From positions 62,001-126,000 of the forward strand of contig NZ_JAGMUK010000183.1 in assembly GCF_019049245.1 (NCBI RefSeq): a stretch of 64,000 bases of DNA, in the 5' to 3' direction. The stretch is from Streptomyces sp. AC555_RSS877 (lineage in GTDB: Bacteria; Actinomycetota; Actinomycetes; Streptomycetales; Streptomycetaceae). Position 1 is the stretch's first letter. Every line of letters begins with the position of its first letter. The translations under genes were made by a program, and so were the position numbers. Positions 51,321 to 60,354 of this stretch are shown one piece after another. The notes beneath the pieces were generated by a model, which was not told the DNA's origin, did no database searches, and worked only from the letters and a program-made list of their open reading frames with translations.

Positions 51321-52304
51321 TCAGGTTCCCGAATGGGTCAGAACCCGACGGCCGGCGGTCACGGCCGCTCCCGCCACCGCGGCGGCGACGGCCGTCCTGC
51401 GCAGCGCGGTGCGCCGGCGCCCGCCCCAGCCGCCGTGCACTGCTCCCTCGCCGGGAGCCGGTACGTGCAGCGCTCCGTGTGTCGCCGGGGCTTCTTCGCG
51501 GGACAGATGGGTCTTGTCCGTCTGCCGTGCCATCGCCCGCTCCGCCAGTCCCGGTGCCAGCCGGGACTGACGTACCAGAGCCCGGCCCGCGGGGCCGACC
51601 ACCACTTCACGGTGCGGGTGCCGGACCTGGTCCACGACGGCTCGGGCGACCCGTTCCGGGCTGTAGACCGGGGGCATGGCGACCACCTTGCGCCCGGTGA
51701 AGTTCGCCGCCTGCTCGAAGTGCGGGGTGTCGATGGTCGCGGGCATGACCGTGCACACGTGAATGCCCTTCACCCCCTCCACCCGCAGCTGCTGCCGAAG
51801 GCTCGATCCGAGCCCTTGGACGGCGTGCTTCGACATGCTGTACGGGTGGCTGTACGGCTGCGCGACGGCACCCACGATGGACGAGATGTTGATCAGCGTG
51901 CCCGTCCCCTGCTCCCGCATCACCCGCAGAGCCGCTCGGGCCCCGTGCACGTAGCCCATCACGTTGACGTCCAGGACCCTGCGGAAGTCCTCCAGGGGCA
52001 CGTCCTCGAAACGGCCGAAGGCGTTGACGGCCGCGTTGTTGACCCAGACGTCGATCCGCCCGAACTCCTCCACGGCACGCCGCGCCAGATCCTCGACCGC
52101 CTTGACGTCCGTCGTGTCGGTCGGCACGACCAGCGTCCGCGCCCCCCGGTGCTTCGCGCACTCCTGCGCGGTCGCCTCCAACGCCTCCTCACGGCGTGCG
52201 GCCAGCACCACGGCGCATCCCTTGCGCGCGAACGCCTCGGCCGTGGCCTGTCCGATCCCGCCGGACGCTCCGGTCACCACCACCACATGATTTCGCCACC
52301 GCAT
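51321..52304 (-). CDS. Short-chain dehydrogenase/reductase with C-terminal extension
   Basis: 327 residues from ATG 52304, behind GAGGAGG. The SDR core (~1-240) shows VTGASGGIGQA, NNAAV, INISSIVGAV (Ser), YSHPYSMSK (Tyr/Lys) and MPATIDTPH. A ~75-residue extension follows, with a basic stretch and a hydrophobic Ala-rich end (AVAAAVAGAAVTAGRRVL) that may touch the membrane. This matches the DltE/'SDR family oxidoreductase' group with a C-terminal anchor. Substrate unknown. It is 91 bp downstream of the phosphatase gene on the same strand; they could be cotranscribed. Confidence 0.9.
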   Translation of the reverse strand: MRWRNHVVVVTGASGGIGQATAEAFARKGCAVVLAARREEALEATAQECAKHRGARTLVVPTDTTDVKAVEDLARRAVEEFGRIDVWVNNAAVNAFGRFEDVPLEDFRRVLDVNVMGYVHGARAALRVMREQGTGTLINISSIVGAVAQPYSHPYSMSKHAVQGLGSSLRQQLRVEGVKGIHVCTVMPATIDTPHFEQAANFTGRKVVAMPPVYSPERVARAVVDQVRHPHREVVVGPAGRALVRQSRLAPGLAERAMARQTDKTHLSREEAPATHGALHVPAPGEGAVHGGWGGRRRTALRRTAVAAAVAGAAVTAGRRVLTHSGT

Positions 52305-52395
52305 CCCGTACCTCCTCGGATCTGCCCGAGCCGGACGCCTCGTGTCCGGCTCCGCAGCGGACCGGGTACCCGGCACCGCCGAGTCATCTCGGCTG

Positions 52396-54516
52396 TCACC
52401 GGCCCGTTCCGTGCTGCAGCACCAGGAGTGCGACGTCGTCGGTGCGCTGCTCGGTCGCGCTGGCCTTCCGCAGCAGCTCGTCGATGAGCAGGTCCAGGTC
52501 CCGGTCGTCGGCGTGGGCGAGGTGGTGGGCGAGGTGGGCGATGGAGTCGTCGAGGTCGACGGTCGGCGTCTCGACGAGGCCGTCGGTGTAGAGGACGAGC
52601 AGCCCGCCCGGGGTGAGCGGGATCTCGGTCAGGGGGAAGACCGCGTCGGGGTCGATCCCCAGGAGCGGACCCGGCGTGACGTCGACGGGCCGGGTGTCGC
52701 CGTCGGGCAGCCGCAGGAGCGGCGGCGGATGGCCGGCGGAGGCCAGGGTCGCGCGCCGGCGGGCGAAGTCGAGGTGGACGTAGAGGCAGCTGGTGAACAG
52801 GTCGGGGCCGAGATCGGTCAGGAGCCGGTTGGTCCTGGCCAGGACCTGGTCGGGAGCCGTGCCGAGGGTCGCGTGGGCGTGGACACCGGTGCGGACCTGG
52901 CCCATCAGGGCGGCGGCGGCGACGTTGTGGCCCTGAACGTCGCCGATGACGGCCGCGGCTGCCGTGTCGCCCAGCCGGATCAGGTCGTAGAAGTCTCCGC
53001 CGATGTCCATGCCACGGGTCGCGGGCAGGTAGCGGGCGGCGACCCGCAGGCCGCTGATCCGGGGCAGGGTGCGCGGGAGCAGTGCCTGCTGGAGGCCGTG
53101 GGCGAGCTCGTGCTTGGTGTCGTACAGGCGGGCGCGGTCCAGGGCCTGGGCGACGAGCCCGGCGAGCGACGTCAGGACGGCGCGTTCCTCGGCAGGGAAC
53201 TCGTGGGGGCTGTCGTAGGACAGGATGCAGATGCCGACGGGCCGGCCGGAGATGATCAGCGGCAGGAAGGCCCAGGCCTGCTTGCCGCTGATCAGCGGGG
53301 CTTCGGGGTAGATGCGGCGCATCTCCTCCGGGTCGGAGAAGAACGCGGGGATGCCGCTGGCCAGGGCGTGCCCGGCCGGGGTGAAGTCGGTGTCGAGGGG
53401 CAGGGCGTCGAGGCGTTCGATGGTGTGGGGGGCATAGCCCCGGTGGCCGTTGATGCGCAGCCGGCCGCCGTCGGCGGTGGACAGGACCAGACCCTGGGCG
53501 CCGAAGGCGGGCATGATCTGGTCGGCGACCAGGTCGACGACGTCCTGCACACCGACGACCTCGGTCAGTCCGGCGGCCAGGTGGGTGAGCTGGTAGAGCC
53601 GGCCGGCGCGGGTCGGTGTGACGGTGTGCGTGGACCAGCGGGGCGCCGGTACGGGCGGGGGCTGGGCACCGCTGGGGACGATGCGGATGCTGATGCCGCT
53701 GGCGTCCGGGTAGAGGTGGAACTCCAGCCACTGGTCCGGCGGGCGGCACGCGGTGAACGAAACGGCTTCGCGGCTGATCACCGCGGCACGGTAGCGGTCC
53801 TCGTAGGCGGGATCGTCGAGCCAGCGCAGGGACTGCCACGGCAGGGTGCCCAGCAGCTGACCGGCTTCGCTGCCCAGCAGCCGGCAGGCGCCGGAGCTGA
53901 GGTAGGTGAAGTGCCCCTCCAGGTCCAGGGCGCAGCTGCCGCCGGGCAGGCGCTCCACGAAGTCGGCGGCGGCCGTCGCCGGGCTCGCGGACCGGTGGCC
54001 GGTACCGGTGGGGACGACACGAGGCAGGGCGCCACGGGCCGGGGTCCCGCCGTGTTCGTCGGCTTCCTGCAGCAGCCGGGCCAGGCGTCGGCAACGGGAG
54101 GCGATGTGTCCCCGCTCCCGTCCGGTCATGTACGGCGGACGGGTGGCAGGCCACATCAGCAGCAGGACGCCCCAGCGCCGGGCGCCGGTGACCGGTGCGG
54201 CCACCAACGCCAACGGGTAGGGCAGCACCATCGCGGTGCGCGGATAGGAGCGGGCCATCTCCTCCTGGCTGCCCACCCACACCACCCGGTCCTCACGGAC
54301 CGCCTCCGCCACCGGTGCCGGGGCTGCCGTCGACACCCTCGCCCACGGTGCGGCGAACTCGGCCGGCGCCCCGCACAGCACGTCCAGCCACAGCAGCTGC
54401 TCGTCCGGTGCGAGCAGGTAGAGGGCGCCGATGGACGCGCCGGTTCGGCGGACCGTCTCCGCGAACACGGCATCCAGTTCCTGCGTATCGGCGGCCGGGT
54501 CACCCCTGCTGGTCAC
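52396..54516 (-). CDS. PAS/GAF-domain PP2C (SpoIIE-type) phosphatase
   Basis: 706 residues from GTG 54516 with a GGAGGTG site. Order: GAF (~1-150, SIGALYLLAPDEQLLWLDVL), PAS (~190-300, LEGHFTYLSSGACRLLGSEA), GAF (~315-470, INGHRGYAPHTIERLDALPL) and PP2C (~490-700). The phosphatase metal ligands are in GMDIGGDFYDLIRLGD, GDVQGHNVAAAALMG, LYTDGLVETP and RTDDVALLVL. Such proteins dephosphorylate anti-anti-sigma factors and so switch on alternative sigma factors in stress. Streptomyces has dozens; the partner is not encoded nearby. No histidine-kinase-like anti-sigma domain is attached. All metal residues are intact. Confidence 0.92.
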   Translation of the reverse strand: MTSRGDPAADTQELDAVFAETVRRTGASIGALYLLAPDEQLLWLDVLCGAPAEFAAPWARVSTAAPAPVAEAVREDRVVWVGSQEEMARSYPRTAMVLPYPLALVAAPVTGARRWGVLLLMWPATRPPYMTGRERGHIASRCRRLARLLQEADEHGGTPARGALPRVVPTGTGHRSASPATAAADFVERLPGGSCALDLEGHFTYLSSGACRLLGSEAGQLLGTLPWQSLRWLDDPAYEDRYRAAVISREAVSFTACRPPDQWLEFHLYPDASGISIRIVPSGAQPPPVPAPRWSTHTVTPTRAGRLYQLTHLAAGLTEVVGVQDVVDLVADQIMPAFGAQGLVLSTADGGRLRINGHRGYAPHTIERLDALPLDTDFTPAGHALASGIPAFFSDPEEMRRIYPEAPLISGKQAWAFLPLIISGRPVGICILSYDSPHEFPAEERAVLTSLAGLVAQALDRARLYDTKHELAHGLQQALLPRTLPRISGLRVAARYLPATRGMDIGGDFYDLIRLGDTAAAAVIGDVQGHNVAAAALMGQVRTGVHAHATLGTAPDQVLARTNRLLTDLGPDLFTSCLYVHLDFARRRATLASAGHPPPLLRLPDGDTRPVDVTPGPLLGIDPDAVFPLTEIPLTPGGLLVLYTDGLVETPTVDLDDSIAHLAHHLAHADDRDLDLLIDELLRKASATEQRTDDVALLVLQHGTGR

Positions 54517-54694
54517 GAGGCACCTCCGGCGTCGCAGGGGACCTTCCCGGACGGCCGCGGGCGCCCCGCTGCTCCGCTCGGGGCACGGCATACCCGTGCC
54601 GGACGTACCCGACCTCGCCCATAAGAGGACGTTACGCCCATAGGGAGCGGCAGGCACGCCCTCCCGCGCACGCTTCAGGACTTCGCACGGCAGG

Positions 54695-54994
54695 TCAGTA
54701 CAGCAGCGCGACCGCCCGTCCGATGCCGGAATCACCACCGGTGACCAGCGCGACCTTCCCCTCCAGCTTTCCGCTGGCCCGATAGCGGCTCGCCCGGTAG
54801 CTCGGCGCGGTACGCATGTCGGCTTCCAGGCCGGGCCACTTCTGCTTGTCGGAGTCGTAGGGCGGAGCGGGTTCGGAGACGACCTGCGGTGCGGAGTCTT
54901 CGTGCTCGGACTGCAAGGTTTCCCTTTCGTCGGTGCGCCCACGACGGGCACGAGCGGCTTCCTCCCTCTCGCGCCGCGCCGCGCTTTCCCCCAC
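54695..54994 (-). pseudogene. N-terminal fragment of an SDR (glucose-1-dehydrogenase-like)
   Basis: The frame reads a hydrophilic head (QSEHEDSAPQVVSEPAP, PYDSDKQKWPGLEADMRTAP), then SGKLEGKVALVTGGDSGIGRAVALLY and a stop. Family members continue for ~220 residues with the NAG and YxxxK motifs; none is found in any frame downstream to the phosphatase gene at 54516. So the enzyme has been cut just after its cofactor loop and cannot be active. A short peptide could still be made. Confidence 0.78.
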
Positions 54995-55130
54995 CGCGTG
55001 CCCGATGAGGCGAGGGCCACGCTTTCCGTCCGGGTCCGCATGTGCACCGGCGTGTGCCCGGCTTCCTCGGGGTACTCGGCACCGCGCCGATGTCGCCCGA
55101 GGCGCAGCCGATCACGAAGGGAGAGCCCTG

Positions 55131-55691
55131 ATGGACGACCGCCCGAACCCGACCGACACGGACCTGCTCGGCATCTACCTCAACGATCACCTCGCCGCAG
55201 CCACCCTCGGCGTGGACCGGGCCCGGATGCTGGCCGACGCCGAGTCCGAGCGGGACCCCGAGCTCGCCCACGCGGTACGGCCGATCCGCGACGAGATCGC
55301 CGAGGACCGGGCGGACCTGCTGAAGATCATGCGAGGGCTCGACATCCCCGTACGCCGCTACAAGGTCGTCGCGGGCCGACTGGCCGAGAGGGCGGGCCGG
55401 CTCAAGACCAACGGCCGACTCGTCCGCCGTTCTCCGCTCACCCCGATGCTGGAGGTGGAGCTGCTGCGCCTGGGCGTGGAGGGGAAGGCGGCCGGCTGGC
55501 GGACCCTGCGCACACTCGCCGACGCCGACGACCGTCTCGACCCCGGGCACCTCGATGATTTGCTCGCCCGCGCCCAACGCCAGCTGGACACGCTGGAACG
55601 GCTGCGCCTGCGACAGGTCACGACGGCCTTCCAGCAGACCGACGACCGGTCCGACGACGTGAGCCCCGTCCCCCAGGAGGCACGCTCATGA
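55131..55691 (+). CDS. Conserved hypothetical helical protein
   Basis: 186 residues from ATG 55131 with AAGGGAGAGCCCTG. It is entirely helical and rich in Arg, Asp and Leu. DLLGIYLNDHLAAATLGVDRARMLADA, then LAHAVRPIRDEIAEDRADLLKIM and LRTLADADDRLDPGHLDDLLARAQRQLDTLERLRL suggest a four-helix bundle resembling ferritin-like or DUF892-type stress proteins, though clear metal ligands are not visible. The stop overlaps the next small gene (ATGA), so the two are co-translated. Confidence 0.75.
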   Translation: MDDRPNPTDTDLLGIYLNDHLAAATLGVDRARMLADAESERDPELAHAVRPIRDEIAEDRADLLKIMRGLDIPVRRYKVVAGRLAERAGRLKTNGRLVRRSPLTPMLEVELLRLGVEGKAAGWRTLRTLADADDRLDPGHLDDLLARAQRQLDTLERLRLRQVTTAFQQTDDRSDDVSPVPQEARS

Positions 55692-55846
55692 ACGACCACA
55701 CACCCTCCCAGGCAGAAGGCGAACCCGAGGAGACCGACACCCGGAACACGGCCGACGGCCCGGCTCCGGACCACCCGACGCCGTCCCAGGCCGAGGGCGA
55801 CCGCGATGACGCGGACGACACCGGCGGCTCCGGCGCCGGGTCCTGA
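55688..55846 (+). CDS. Small disordered acidic protein, translationally coupled
   Basis: 52 residues starting in the previous stop codon (ATGA). The composition is Asp/Glu/Pro/Gly/Thr with no hydrophobic core. TPSQAEG occurs twice (~res 5-11 and 31-37), each followed by an acidic run. It is too short and repetitive to carry an enzyme. The 4-bp overlap is the main support for expression. Confidence 0.6.
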   Translation: MNDHTPSQAEGEPEETDTRNTADGPAPDHPTPSQAEGDRDDADDTGGSGAGS

Positions 55847-55855
55847 CTCCCGCCC

Positions 55856-56010
55856 TCACGCACTGGCGAGCAGCTGCGGCGAGAGTTCCTTGATCATGGT
55901 GTTGGTCCAGCGCATCTGACGCAGGGTCCGCGGGTGGCAGGAGCCGGCCAGCCCGAGCAGCCGGTCGTCCGACGTGGCCTGTGCGACCTGCGCGAGCATC
56001 TGCCAGGGCA
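55856..56010 (-). pseudogene. C-terminal fragment of a hypothetical protein
   Basis: Minus-strand LPWQMLAQVAQATSDDRLLGLA, then CHPRTLRQMRWTNTMIKELSPQLLASA and stop reads like the conserved C-terminus of small Streptomyces helical proteins. Upstream of ~56010 the frame turns into low-complexity Arg/Ser sequence without a ribosome site, so the front part appears lost. It could also be a short real gene with an unrecognised start. Confidence 0.45.
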
Positions 56011-56076
56011 GCGAGTTCCGAGAACGGCGGGAAGGATCCCGCCCGGATGCCGGGCAGGATCCCCCTGTACGAGCGG

Positions 56077-56235
56077 CTACTTGTCGGGCGTCTCCCGCCA
56101 CACCTGTGCCGCCATCACTTCCGCTTCGGCCTGTGGCGTACCGGCCCTGACCAGGATGATTCCCCGAGACCCGTCCGGAAACGTCACCGCGCGCATCGCC
56201 GTGCCCAGCGGGCCCGGCGTCGACTGCTCCGACAT
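56077..56235 (-). CDS. Short ORF, putative small protein
   Basis: 52 residues from ATG 56235 with GGGG 6 nt upstream: MSEQSTPGPLGTAMRAVTFP, DGSRGIILVRAGTPQAEAEV, MAAQVWRETPDK. It has a beta-strand/helix pattern (RGIILVRAG, QAEAEVMAAQVW) and codon use like real genes. No family can be named. It precedes the C-terminal fragment on the same strand. Confidence 0.5.
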   Translation of the reverse strand: MSEQSTPGPLGTAMRAVTFPDGSRGIILVRAGTPQAEAEVMAAQVWRETPDK

Positions 56236-56317
56236 GACGACCCCAATCATTGGACGAACTGTCAGCGTAACGGAATCGCCCCGCCGAGCCGCTGGACGTC
56301 TCCGACCGGGCCCGTTG

Positions 56318-59308
56318 TCAGGGCAGCTCGTTCACACGGTCGGTGCCGGGCGGGGCGACCGGACTGTGGGCGGTGAGGTAGTCGGTGAGCGCCGCGATGT
56401 CGTCCCCGCCGCCGACGGTTCCGGTGCCCTCGGCGAAGGTGGTGAATCCGTCGCCGCCCGCGGCGAGGAAGGTGTTCGCGGTCACCCGGTAGGTGGCGTC
56501 CGGATTCAGCGGGTCGCCGTCGAGCCTGATCGACGCCGGGTCGATGCGGTCGCCGACCGGGGCGCCGCGTGAGAAGGAGTACGTCAGGCCCTTGGAGACG
56601 CCGAGCATGAGAGTGGGGGCCCGGGTGCCGGAGTCGTTGAACTGCTCCTCCAGGATCTTCTCGATCTGCGCCCCCGTCAGTTTCAAGGAGACCAGCGACC
56701 CGGCGAAGGGCTGTACGGCGAAGGCCTCCGCGTAGGTGATCTCGCCGGGGGCCTCCCCTCCCGTCGACGACGCCTGCACCAGGTCCGCCCGTACCCCGCC
56801 CGGGTTCATCAGGGCGATCCGGGCCCCGCCGCGTTCCGGTGCCGAGGTCGCGGCGAGTTGGGCGTCGGCGACGAGGTTGGCCAGGTCGGATTCGGCGTCG
56901 CGGGTCTCGGAGCGGGTGATGTCTGCGGTCACGCTGCCGACGACCCGGTTGGCCAGCGGGGCAGACAGGGCCTTCCACTTGTCGATGACGGCGCTCTGGT
57001 CGGCGTCCTTGGCGCCGGTGCGGGTGACGAGGTGGTTCATCGCGGCGACCTGGTCCCGTACGACGTCCCCGGTACGGCGGTCGACCGGCAGCCGGGTCTC
57101 GGTGACCACCCGGCCGAACGACGACGCCGAGGTGACCAGGCGGGGATGGCCGGCCGGGTCGGGCAGGGAGCAGATGTACGGCTGGTGGGTGTGGCCGGTC
57201 ACCACGGTGTCGATCGCCGGGTCGAGGTGCTGGGCGATGTCGACGATCGGCCCGGAGATGCCGTCGCACTGTCCGTACGATCCGGCCTGCACGCCGCCCT
57301 CGTGCAGCAGCACGACGATCGCCTCCACGCCTTGCCGGCGCAGTTCGCGGGCGGAGGCGTTGGCGGTCTGGACCTCGTCGAGGAAGCGTACGGACGTGAT
57401 GCCGGACTGGCCGGTGACCTCGGGCGTGCCCTCCAGGGTCATGCCGATGAAGCCGACCTTCACCCCGTCCGCCTTCTTCACCCAGGTGGGCGCCAGCAGG
57501 GGCTTGCCGGAGACGCGGTCGATGACGTTGGCGGCCAGCCAGGGGAACTCGGCGCCGTCGTACGGCTCGTCCTTGATGAAGCAGCCGTCCTCGGGGTGGC
57601 AGCCCCCGTGCTGCATGCGCAGCAGTTCCTCGGTGCCCTCGTCGAACTCGTGGTTGCCGACGCTGGTGACGTCCAGGTGCAGCTTCTCCATGGATTCGAC
57701 GGTGGGTTCGTCGTGGAAGAGGCCGGACAGGAAGGGACTGGCGCCGATGATGTCGCCGGCGGCGACGGTCAGCGAGGTGTCGGTGCCCTGTCTCAGCTGG
57801 CCCAGCCGGGCCGCGAGGTGTTCCGCGCCGCCGACCGGGGTGGATTTCGGGTCGAGCTTGGAGCCGAGGTTGGCGTCGCGTCCGGTGGGCGGCTCCAGGT
57901 TGCCGTGGAAGTCGTTGAAGGACAGCAGTTGGACGTCGACGGTGGACGGCTGCTTCTGCGCCGTGGGGAAGGCGCGGGTGTACGAGATCCAGAGCTTCAC
58001 GTCGGCCGAGTCCGTACGGCCGTTGCCGTCGAGGTCTCCGGCCGGGCCGGCGGTCGGGACGGCCGCCAGGTCCCTGGCGTCGACGGCACCGTCACCGTCG
58101 ACGTCCGGTGTGCGGTGGGCCAGCAGCCCTGAACGAACCGCCAGCAGATGGAACTTGGTGACGCTGCCGTTGAAGCCGAAGTTGTCGTCGGCGACGAGGA
58201 CGAGCGAGCGGGATCCGTCGGGCAGCCTCGGTCCCCAGGTGATGCCCTCGACGTTGTCGGCGTCGGTGCCGGAGGTGGTGAAGTCGTACAGGAGCTTCTT
58301 CGGCATGGGCTTCTCGGTGCCGGACAGGGCTTCCTTTCCGCCTACGTCCGTCGCGCCGATGATGCTGGTCCAGTAGAGGCGGATGGAGAAGCCGACACCG
58401 GAGGCGAAGGACCGTTCGACGGTGAGGTGGTCGGTCTCGTTGACCGCGAGGATCTCGGAGACTCCCCGGTCCGCCGAGTACGTGCCGACGGGGGCGGGCA
58501 GCGGCGCGGTGGGCGCGTCGGAGATCGGGTCGACCTCGTAGACGTGCTCGGCCTCCGGCTTCCCCGTCCGGCGGTCCATCAGCAGCAGGCGGGACGGGCT
58601 CTTGACCGTCAGCCCGGCCGCGGGGCCGTCCTGGACGAGGGCGTTCTCGGTGATGGTGGCCACCGTGCGCCCGTCCGGGGAGAGGGTGAGCCCTTCCAGC
58701 GCCTGGTTGTTGCGCACCCCGGCGGTGAGGGTGCCCGAGGCCGAGCGGACGGGAGCGTACGCCTGGGGCAGCGGCAGTTCGCGGACGTACCCGCCGGAGG
58801 CGGCCGCCTCACGGACGAAGGCGGGCTGCCCGGCGGAGGAGGCGCCCTCGCTGGTCCACAGCAGGCTCTCGCCGCCGGGCGTCCAGCGGATCGCCTCGGG
58901 GTCGACGGCCTTGGGGGCGAAGGGTTCGCCGGTGGTGTCGGCGAGCACGTTCAGGGTGTCGAGGTCGGGCTTGTCGTGGGCGAAAGCCGCCCCGTCGAGC
59001 GGCAGTCGGAGGGTGTAGAAGCGAGCCTTGCCGTTCTCCGAGCGGTCGTCGCTGACGGCGACGTACTCGCCGGACTTCTGGTCGTAGTCGATGCCGGACA
59101 AGCCGCCGAACGGCATGCCGAACTCCGTCGTCCCGGCGGGCACCGTGAGGGTGTCGAGGAGCCGGACGTCCGGTGCCTTCCCGGAGGCATCCGCCTCCGG
59201 TTCCGCCGCGAAGCCGTTCGTCAGGGCCAGGCTGCCGAGGAGTCCGGTCGCGGCGAGGGAGGCGAGGAGCGCACGTCTGCGGCGGCGCGAGGGTGGTCTG
59301 TGTCGCAT
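56318..59308 (-). CDS. Secreted phytase-like / EF-hand / 5'-nucleotidase fusion
   Basis: 996 residues from ATG 59308 with a GGAAGGACACCC site. Signal peptide (RRRRRALLASLAATGLLGSLALTNGFA, ~res 34). Residues ~45-385 are the 'esterase-like activity of phytase' domain (GGLSGIDYDQKSGEYVAVSDDR, ALEGLTLSPDGRTVATI, DNVEGITWGP). Two calcium EF-hand/dockerin-like loops follow (DVDGDGAVDARDL, DLDGNGRTDSADV, ~400-440). The UshA-type 5'-nucleotidase (~460-996) has LLSFNDFHGNLEP, AAGDIIGASP, GNHEFDEG, GHTHQPY, NPGGVRADL and AFAVQPFAGSL. It should release phosphate and nucleosides from extracellular nucleotides. It lies just downstream, same strand, of the nucleoside ABC importer, so substrate release and uptake are linked. 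Fusion of these two catalytic domains is unusual. Confidence 0.92.
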   Translation of the reverse strand: MRHRPPSRRRRRALLASLAATGLLGSLALTNGFAAEPEADASGKAPDVRLLDTLTVPAGTTEFGMPFGGLSGIDYDQKSGEYVAVSDDRSENGKARFYTLRLPLDGAAFAHDKPDLDTLNVLADTTGEPFAPKAVDPEAIRWTPGGESLLWTSEGASSAGQPAFVREAAASGGYVRELPLPQAYAPVRSASGTLTAGVRNNQALEGLTLSPDGRTVATITENALVQDGPAAGLTVKSPSRLLLMDRRTGKPEAEHVYEVDPISDAPTAPLPAPVGTYSADRGVSEILAVNETDHLTVERSFASGVGFSIRLYWTSIIGATDVGGKEALSGTEKPMPKKLLYDFTTSGTDADNVEGITWGPRLPDGSRSLVLVADDNFGFNGSVTKFHLLAVRSGLLAHRTPDVDGDGAVDARDLAAVPTAGPAGDLDGNGRTDSADVKLWISYTRAFPTAQKQPSTVDVQLLSFNDFHGNLEPPTGRDANLGSKLDPKSTPVGGAEHLAARLGQLRQGTDTSLTVAAGDIIGASPFLSGLFHDEPTVESMEKLHLDVTSVGNHEFDEGTEELLRMQHGGCHPEDGCFIKDEPYDGAEFPWLAANVIDRVSGKPLLAPTWVKKADGVKVGFIGMTLEGTPEVTGQSGITSVRFLDEVQTANASARELRRQGVEAIVVLLHEGGVQAGSYGQCDGISGPIVDIAQHLDPAIDTVVTGHTHQPYICSLPDPAGHPRLVTSASSFGRVVTETRLPVDRRTGDVVRDQVAAMNHLVTRTGAKDADQSAVIDKWKALSAPLANRVVGSVTADITRSETRDAESDLANLVADAQLAATSAPERGGARIALMNPGGVRADLVQASSTGGEAPGEITYAEAFAVQPFAGSLVSLKLTGAQIEKILEEQFNDSGTRAPTLMLGVSKGLTYSFSRGAPVGDRIDPASIRLDGDPLNPDATYRVTANTFLAAGGDGFTTFAEGTGTVGGGDDIAALTDYLTAHSPVAPPGTDRVNELP

Positions 59309-59418
59309 GGGTGTCCTTCCAAGGAGAGGCACAGGGGCGTGCGGGCATGGCTCGCCGGCCCGCACGCCCGGCGAGGTGCGGGCGGGTGGGAGAGCCCAGT
59401 GAGAGGGGTGACGAGGCG

Positions 59419-60354
59419 TCAGAGTGAGGCGGCGGCCGGCACCGCTCGGCCCCGGCGCTTGCGGCGCCACGCGTACAGGGCGAGGGCGACCAGCGTCATC
59501 GCGTACGGGATCGTCGACACCAGCTGCGGTGGTACGTCGAGCGAGCCGAGCTGCACGGCCAGTGCCTCCGCCGCCCCGAAGCCGAGCGCGGCGAGGAAGA
59601 CACCCCACGGCCGCAGGCCGCCGAGGAACACCGCGGCGAGGGCGATGAAGCCGCGGCCGGCCGTCATGTCCCGTACGAAGAAGGAGACGTAGCCCATGCT
59701 GAGGAAGACCCCGGCGAGTCCGGCGAGGGCCCCGCTGAGGGCGAGTCCGGTGTACTGGACGCGCCGTACGGCGATGCCGACCGAGGCCGCCGCGTCGGGC
59801 ATCTCGCCGACCGCGCGCAGGTGGAAGCCGAAGCGGGTGCGGTAGAACAGCCAGGCGACGAACGGCGCGGCCAGGAAGGCCAGCCACGTGACCATGTTCT
59901 GGCCGCTCAGCACGTCGCCGACCACCGGGATGTTCTCGACGCCCGGCAGGGTGACCGTGGGCAGGCTGCCGCTCTTCAGGCCGGAGGTGCCGCCCTTGTC
60001 GTCGAGAAGGCTGTAGACGGCGTAGGCGGTGCCGCCGGAGGCGAGGAGGTTGAGGCCGATGCCGGCGATGATCGCGTCGGCGCCCAGTTCCAGGTGCAGG
60101 GCGGCGAGCAGCAGGCCCAGGAGTGTCGCCATCGCGACGCCGCTGACCGCGCCCAGCCAGACGGAGCCGCTGTATCCGGCGACGAGCGCACCGGTGCAGG
60201 CCGCGCTCAGCATCTGGCCCTCCAGGGCGATGTTGCTGATGCCGGCGCGTTCGGCGACCAGCCCGCCGAACGCGGCGAGCAGGTACGGCGTGGCGATCCG
60301 CAGCGCGGCGGCCAGGAAGGCGCTGCTGAGGACGACGTCGAGCACGGAACTCAT
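59419..60354 (-). CDS. Nucleoside ABC transporter permease (YufQ/NupQ type)
   Basis: 311 residues from ATG 60354, overlapping the stop of the other permease (ATGA). About nine or ten spans of the branched-chain/ribose permease type. Family features are YLLAAFGGLVAERAGISNIALEGQML, ADAIIAGIGLNLLASGGTAYAV, FHLRAVGEMPDAAASVGIAVRRVQY and GFIALAAVFLGGLRPWGVF. With the second permease it forms the membrane pore of a purine/pyrimidine nucleoside importer. Last gene of the coupled transporter unit; the phosphatase gene follows 110 bp downstream. Confidence 0.93.
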   Translation of the reverse strand: MSSVLDVVLSSAFLAAALRIATPYLLAAFGGLVAERAGISNIALEGQMLSAACTGALVAGYSGSVWLGAVSGVAMATLLGLLLAALHLELGADAIIAGIGLNLLASGGTAYAVYSLLDDKGGTSGLKSGSLPTVTLPGVENIPVVGDVLSGQNMVTWLAFLAAPFVAWLFYRTRFGFHLRAVGEMPDAAASVGIAVRRVQYTGLALSGALAGLAGVFLSMGYVSFFVRDMTAGRGFIALAAVFLGGLRPWGVFLAALGFGAAEALAVQLGSLDVPPQLVSTIPYAMTLVALALYAWRRKRRGRAVPAAASL

